A stretch of DNA of 64,000 bases. Origin: Terripilifer ovatus (lineage in GTDB: Bacteria > Pseudomonadota > Alphaproteobacteria > Rhizobiales > Beijerinckiaceae). The stretch lies in contig JARHVB010000027.1 of NCBI GenBank assembly GCA_029222685.1, forward strand, positions 104,408-168,407. Direction: 5' to 3'. Numbering within the stretch: the first letter of the stretch is position 1; each line of letters begins with the position of its first letter. Shown here piece after piece: positions 60,440 to 64,000 of this stretch. The notes under the pieces were generated by a model. The model ran no database searches and was not told where the DNA came from. It saw only the letters and a program-made list of their open reading frames with translations. The position numbers and the translations under genes were made by a program.

Positions 60440-62041
60440 ATGATGCCATTGTCGAAACTGCCGGTACGGCGGGGGGTGAAGTGTGCCGCGCTGGTCGTGA
60501 CGTTGGCCTTGCTGGCGCAACCATGCTGGCCGGCAGCGCTTCCGGGCTCCGATCTTTCGCCGCCGCAAACGGCCGGCGTGCCGATCCCGCGCGGTCAGGT
60601 CGACAAGGCGGTCGCGAAACTCGATGCGCTTGCCAGGGCGCTGTTGAAGCGATCCGGCATACCGGGCATGGCCGTGGCGGTCGTGAAGGACGGCAAGACC
60701 GTCTATGCGAAAGGCTTCGGCATTCGCAAGGTCGGCGAGACCAGGCTGGTCGATGCCGATACGGTGTTTCAGATCGCCTCCTTGTCGAAATCCATCTCGG
60801 CGACGGTCGTCGCCCGTCAGGTCGGTGCGGGCGTCGTGAAATGGAACACGCCGGTCGTCGGGCACCTGCCATGGTTTGCCCTTGCCGATGACTGGGTGAG
60901 CAAACACGTGACCATCGGCGACATGTTCGCCCATCGCTCGGGCCTTCCCGATCATAGCGGCGATGATCTCGAAGACATGGGCTATGACCGCAGGCAGGTG
61001 CTGGAGCGTCTGCGCTTCGCGCCTTTGCAGCCGTTTCGCTCGACCTATGCCTATACCAATTTCGGCCTGACGGCGGCGGCTGAAGCCGTCGCCGCGGCCT
61101 CCGGCACCGATTGGGCGACACTGGCCGAAACCGTTCTCTACAAGCCGCTCGGCATGGCTGCTACCAGTTCGCGCTTCGACGATTTTATCAAGCAGGACAA
61201 CCGTGCCGGGGGGCATGTCCTCGTCGGCGGGTCCTACGTGCCGAAATATCAGCGCCGGCCCGATGCGCAATCGCCGGCCGGCGGCGTGAGTTCGACCGTG
61301 CGCGATTTGGCCAAATGGATGGCCATGGTGCTGGGGCAGGGCCGCTACGAGGGGCGCGAGATCATCGCCGAGGATGCCTTGCTGCAGGCGATGACCGCGC
61401 AGATCGTTTCCACGCCATCCTTCGCCGTCGACGCTCGTGCGAGTTTTTACGGCTATGGCTTCGGCGTCGGCGTTTCGCCTGCGGGGCGGGTCACGCTCAG
61501 CCATTCCGGCGCCTTCGCACTGGGCGCGGGAACGCATTACCTCATGATCCCGTCCGCCGGCGTCGGCATCGTCATCCTCACCAACGCCTGGCCCATCGGC
61601 GTAGCCGAAACGCTCGGCGCGGAATTTGCCGATCTCGTGCAGTTCGGCGCCATCACCCGCGACTGGTTTCCGGCCTACCAGCGCCTGCTGGCGCCGACGA
61701 CGAAGCCGTTCGGCACGCTTGTTGGCAAAGCGGCTCCCGCCGGTCCTGCGCCGGCGCAAACATTGTCTGCCTATGCCGGTGTCTATGCCAATGATTATTA
61801 CGGCGACGTTGTTGTCGAACAGAGTGATAGAGGCCTTATCTTGAAGATGGGGCCGTCAGGCGTGTCCTATGCGCTCGATCATTGGGACGGCAATGAGTTC
61901 GTCTTCAAACCTTCCAGCGAGAACGCGCCGGACGGCTCCATATCGGCCGCGACTTTCGCGATCGATGGAGCCACGCCGGCAAGGACGCTGACGATCGAGC
62001 TGTTGAACGAGAACGGCATCGGCGTCTTTGCGCGCCGATAA
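60440..62041 (+). CDS. secreted serine hydrolase, beta-lactamase family
   Basis: A 533-residue exported hydrolase of the class C beta-lactamase/PBP-like fold: signal segment CAALVVTLALLAQPCWPAA, SxxK at Ser114-L-S-Lys117, Tyr205-Thr-Asn207 (YxN) and His-Ser-Gly in LSHSGAF near residue 355, which replaces KTG. All three elements are intact. The C-terminal 100 residues (ending VFARR) form an extra beta-rich domain, as in the DUF3471-type serine hydrolases. The start at 60440 has AGGAAA upstream. Substrate unknown; cell-wall peptides or esters are likely. No regulator box of the local type was found upstream. Confidence 0.87.
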   Translation: MMPLSKLPVRRGVKCAALVVTLALLAQPCWPAALPGSDLSPPQTAGVPIPRGQVDKAVAKLDALARALLKRSGIPGMAVAVVKDGKTVYAKGFGIRKVGETRLVDADTVFQIASLSKSISATVVARQVGAGVVKWNTPVVGHLPWFALADDWVSKHVTIGDMFAHRSGLPDHSGDDLEDMGYDRRQVLERLRFAPLQPFRSTYAYTNFGLTAAAEAVAAASGTDWATLAETVLYKPLGMAATSSRFDDFIKQDNRAGGHVLVGGSYVPKYQRRPDAQSPAGGVSSTVRDLAKWMAMVLGQGRYEGREIIAEDALLQAMTAQIVSTPSFAVDARASFYGYGFGVGVSPAGRVTLSHSGAFALGAGTHYLMIPSAGVGIVILTNAWPIGVAETLGAEFADLVQFGAITRDWFPAYQRLLAPTTKPFGTLVGKAAPAGPAPAQTLSAYAGVYANDYYGDVVVEQSDRGLILKMGPSGVSYALDHWDGNEFVFKPSSENAPDGSISAATFAIDGATPARTLTIELLNENGIGVFARR

Positions 62042-62049
62042 AGGCTTCG

Positions 62050-62949
62050 CTATTTCGGCCGTCGCGTCTGGGCCTTGCGCATGAGGTCGAGCAGATAGGT
62101 CGCGGCCGGGGTCAGCGGCAGGTCGGCGCGTTTGATCAGGACGATCGGCGGGGCTGCGAGCTCTTCTTTCACGTCGATGACGCTGAGGAAGCCCTTGGTC
62201 AGGGCGAATTCCGTCCATTGGTTTGGCACCATCGCGAGCAGGTCGCTGTTGGCGAGGCAGGTCATGAGGGTCATCGCCGACTGGATGCGGACGGCGAGTT
62301 TCGGCGGCGGAAGATGGTGCTGCGCGAAGATGATGCCGATTTCGTCTTCCGCATCGGCGGTGATCGATGTGGTGATCCAGTCGGCGTGATGGATCTCCTT
62401 CAATGAGGTCTTGGACGCCAGCGGATGGCCAGTGCGGCACAACACGGTTCTTCTGCCTTCGAACAGCAGTTCCTTGGTCAGTTCGGGGATGATGCTGCGG
62501 CCGGAGTCGGGGCCGATGTAGAAATCGACCGTGGCGTCGCGCAGGCCGAGCTCGAGGGTGGGATAAAATCCTTCAATGATATGCAGCCGCACGTCCGGAT
62601 AGCGGGCGCGGAACGGCCGCAGCGCCGAGGGCAGCAGCGCCATATGCGCCGCAATCGACAGCCCGACGGTGACGTTGCCGCTGGCCGCGCCGCGCAACTG
62701 ATCGACCTCCTCGCGGGTGCGGCGGATTTCCTGCAGGACGAGGGTCGCGCGGCGCACGAAGGCTTCGCCCAGCGGCGTCGCCACGACGCCGCGCGAGCGG
62801 CGCTCGAACAGCGGCGCCTTGAGTTCGTGCTCGAGCTCCGCCAGGCTCCGGGTCAGGGCCGGCTGCGCCACCCCCAGATGCCGCGCCGCGGCGCGGATGC
62901 TGCCGCGCTCGGCGATGGCGACGACTTCGCTGAAATGATGCAGCTTCAT
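62050..62949 (-). CDS. LysR family regulator (CbbR/GbpR-like branch)
   Basis: A 299-residue LysR protein: MKLHHFSEVVAIAERGSIRA, helix-turn-helix AARHLGVAQPALTRSLAELE and a GVVATPLGEAFVRRA wing; effector domain complete. Such proteins commonly regulate catabolic operons for aromatic compounds or sugars. It is divergent from the ring-cleavage-like VOC gene at 63080; the intergenic region has a perfect T-N11-A dyad. Start at 62949 has GAGGGG upstream. Confidence 0.88.
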   Translation of the reverse strand: MKLHHFSEVVAIAERGSIRAAARHLGVAQPALTRSLAELEHELKAPLFERRSRGVVATPLGEAFVRRATLVLQEIRRTREEVDQLRGAASGNVTVGLSIAAHMALLPSALRPFRARYPDVRLHIIEGFYPTLELGLRDATVDFYIGPDSGRSIIPELTKELLFEGRRTVLCRTGHPLASKTSLKEIHHADWITTSITADAEDEIGIIFAQHHLPPPKLAVRIQSAMTLMTCLANSDLLAMVPNQWTEFALTKGFLSVIDVKEELAAPPIVLIKRADLPLTPAATYLLDLMRKAQTRRPK

Positions 62950-62982
62950 CCAACCCCTCGGTGATGATCTTGTCTTCCCAGG

Positions 62983-63003
62983 ATGATACCGAAATGGCAT
63001 CAT
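62983..63003. promoter_or_regulatory. LysR T-N11-A box upstream of the VOC gene
   Basis: ATGAT (62983-62987) and ATCAT (62999-63003) flank exactly 11 nt, a perfect ATGAT-N11-ATCAT dyad with the T-N11-A core, in the 130-bp divergent region between LysR (62949) and VOC (63080). Confidence 0.6.
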
Positions 63004-63079
63004 TGGAAGGAATTTTTCATCTTCCCCGGCATCGCCGGTCCGGATAGGGCTGGTCGAGACATGTCCGAGGGAGGAAACC

Positions 63080-63658
63080 ATGAGTGTCATCAAGCCGGCC
63101 CTGCATCACGTCACCATGCGGACCAGCCATCTCGATGCGATGATCGACTGGTACGGCAAGGTCATCGGGGCCAAGGTGATGTTCCGCGACCAGTATGCCG
63201 CCTGGACGACCAATGATGCCGCCAATCACCGCGTCGCCTTTCTGGCGGTGCCTGGCCTGAGCGACGATCCCGAGAAGATCCGCCACAACGGCATGCATCA
63301 CAGCGCCTTCGAGTATGAGACGTTCGACGATCTCATCGCCTCCTACAAGCGGCTCGCGGACGAGGGCATCCAGCCGGCGTTCTGCCTCGATCATGGCTTG
63401 ACCATTTCGATCTACTACGAGGATCCGGAAGGCAATTTCGTCGAGCTGCAAAGCGATTGCTTCGGCGACTGGGCAAAGTCGAGCGAATGGATGCAGACGT
63501 CGCCTGACTTCAAGGCCAATCCGATCGGCACGTTCTTCAACCCGCAGAAGGTCTACGAAGCGCATAAGTCCGGCGTCGATTTCCACACCTTGCACAAGGA
63601 CATGCGCGGCGGCAAATACCAGCCGGACCCGATCCCGACGATCGGTCTGCCGGGCTGA
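63080..63658 (+). CDS. VOC family ring-cleavage-like dioxygenase (catechol / biphenyl-2,3-diol 1,2-dioxygenase-like)
   Basis: A 192-residue single-VOC-unit protein. The candidate metal ligands are His10 in LHHVTM, His73/His74 in MHHSAFEY and Glu122 in FVELQSD, the order expected for extradiol ring-cleavage or glyoxalase-type enzymes; the family often carries annotation as biphenyl-2,3-diol 1,2-dioxygenase. Extradiol enzymes usually have two modules, so this one-module form is atypical. The start has GAGGGAGG upstream. Regulated probably by the divergent LysR. Substrate unknown. Confidence 0.8.
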   Translation: MSVIKPALHHVTMRTSHLDAMIDWYGKVIGAKVMFRDQYAAWTTNDAANHRVAFLAVPGLSDDPEKIRHNGMHHSAFEYETFDDLIASYKRLADEGIQPAFCLDHGLTISIYYEDPEGNFVELQSDCFGDWAKSSEWMQTSPDFKANPIGTFFNPQKVYEAHKSGVDFHTLHKDMRGGKYQPDPIPTIGLPG

Positions 63659-63703
63659 TGACGTCGGTGCGAGCCGATGCAGGTGACGGAACGTCACCAG
63701 AAG

Positions 63704-63752
63704 CCCTCATCCTGAGGAGCAACGCTTGCGTTGCGTCTCGAAGGACGGGGGG
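63704..63752. repeat. extragenic palindrome of the CATCCTGAGGAGC type
   Basis: The core CATCCTGAGGAGC, then GCAACGC-TT-GCGTTGC (63719-63734, perfect) and TCTCGAAGGACGG form a hairpin. This sequence type recurs in Bradyrhizobium/Mesorhizobium-like genomes as a repeated extragenic palindrome; recurrence is from general knowledge, since only one copy lies in this window. Confidence 0.6.
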
Positions 63753-63776
63753 CGTCAGCCGCAACCATTCAACCGC

Positions 63777-63903
63777 GTCATGCCCGCACTTGTTGCGGGC
63801 ACCCACGCGGCGACATTGTCTCGTTGTTGCAGATTATAAGGCAACGAGGCTTTCTTTCGATCATGCAGCGCGCCACGGCGTGGATGCCCGGGACAAGCCC
63901 ACG
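63777..63903. repeat. second extragenic palindrome family (GTCATGCCCG type), inverted pair
   Basis: GCCCGCA (63782-63788) and TGCGGGC (63794-63800) form a 7-bp stem within GTCATGCCCGCACTTG; the related segment GCGTGGATGCCCGGGACAAG (63879-63898) is its inverse-oriented counterpart. This combination is a common intergenic repeat in Bradyrhizobiaceae-like genomes. Likely function: none proven; may stabilise or terminate transcripts. Confidence 0.5.
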
Positions 63904-64000
63904 ACTGTCCGGTTCATGCATAATCCCAATTTAGGATGAGTTGCGTTGTGTCGCGTTTTGGTGGGGGCGTGGCTCGCTTCAGGCGGGTCACGTCCTTTCG

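Larger units (their letters stand above)
63659..64000. other. 342-bp stretch without confident gene at the window end
   Basis: Two extragenic palindromes fill most of 63704-63903. Short open frames exist in the + strand but lack ribosome sites and resemble palindrome translation. A gene may begin beyond the window end. Confidence 0.5.

Noticed and set aside
1..64000. tRNA, rRNA, insertion sequence or prophage
   Set aside because: No cloverleaf, rRNA motif, transposase or phage structural gene could be recognised on either strand. A dedicated tRNA or IS search was not possible.

Overview
This is a GC-rich, densely coded chromosomal window from an alphaproteobacterium, most probably of the Hyphomicrobiales (Rhizobiales). 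The evidence is the gene content: a rhizobial-type soluble poly-HAMP kinase, paired DUF899 proteins, a Bug-type binding protein, OprB porin and many LysR/SDR/aldo-keto reductase modules. Two GGAAC-N16-CGTT promoters of the alphaproteobacterial EcfG stress sigma factor and extragenic palindromes of the CATCCTGAGGAGC / GTCATGCCCG type known from Bradyrhizobium-like genomes agree with this. No rRNA, tRNA, CRISPR array, insertion sequence or phage was recognised. Family and genus are inference.

Layout. 1-6063: the end of a DUF4105-type protein, a deaminase, an aldo/keto reductase, an SDR divergent from its TetR regulator, an OprB-type porin and a nitrobindin-like protein. 6137-13987: an EcfG-type promoter, then a 1894-residue soluble hybrid kinase with nine exact-length 276-bp HAMP units, overlapping by 4 nt a receiver-PAS-kinase-receiver protein. 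14294-21049: DHA2 exporter, LOG protein, a deformylase-like protein that lost two metal ligands, AidB-like acyl-CoA dehydrogenase, a beta-propeller and a TPR/HTH regulator. 21156-24220: two DUF899 proteins, a small membrane protein, a GFA protein, and an ArsR/SRPBCC pair behind a large palindrome. 24268-27800: a PPDK-like protein without its C-terminal domain and an uncharacterised partner. 27910-37120: small catabolic or redox modules with divergent regulators, then a glycosyltransferase with its own EcfG-type promoter. 37417-46622: ABC exporter, PRC-barrel protein, MFS transporter, a NicC-like monooxygenase with a Bug receptor, and an SDR/SnoaL pair. 46631-52887: secreted DUF4034-like protein, a PCMT-erythromycin esterase fusion, DUF488 and PPOX proteins, and a frameshifted ogt gene. 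53015-60318: an RstA/RstB-like two-component system and its apparent local regulon. 60440-64000: a serine hydrolase, LysR with a ring-cleavage-type VOC protein, and extragenic palindromes.

How the genes work together. The most coherent unit is 53015-60318. Four intergenic copies of a GTTAC-type direct repeat with 10-bp period, resembling the E. coli RstA box, all point at genes for exported proteins: a YXWGXW protein (leading an ABC transporter operon), a membrane-anchored serine hydrolase, an EF-hand lipoprotein and a small secreted protein. They surround the OmpR-type regulator and its kinase, which suggests a self-contained envelope or calcium/metal-responsive regulon. A second theme is stress control: the poly-HAMP kinase operon and the glycosyltransferase carry strong EcfG-type promoters. 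The rest is a mosaic of short transcription units, each with its own divergent LysR, TetR or ArsR regulator and usually a visible dyad in the shared intergenic region.
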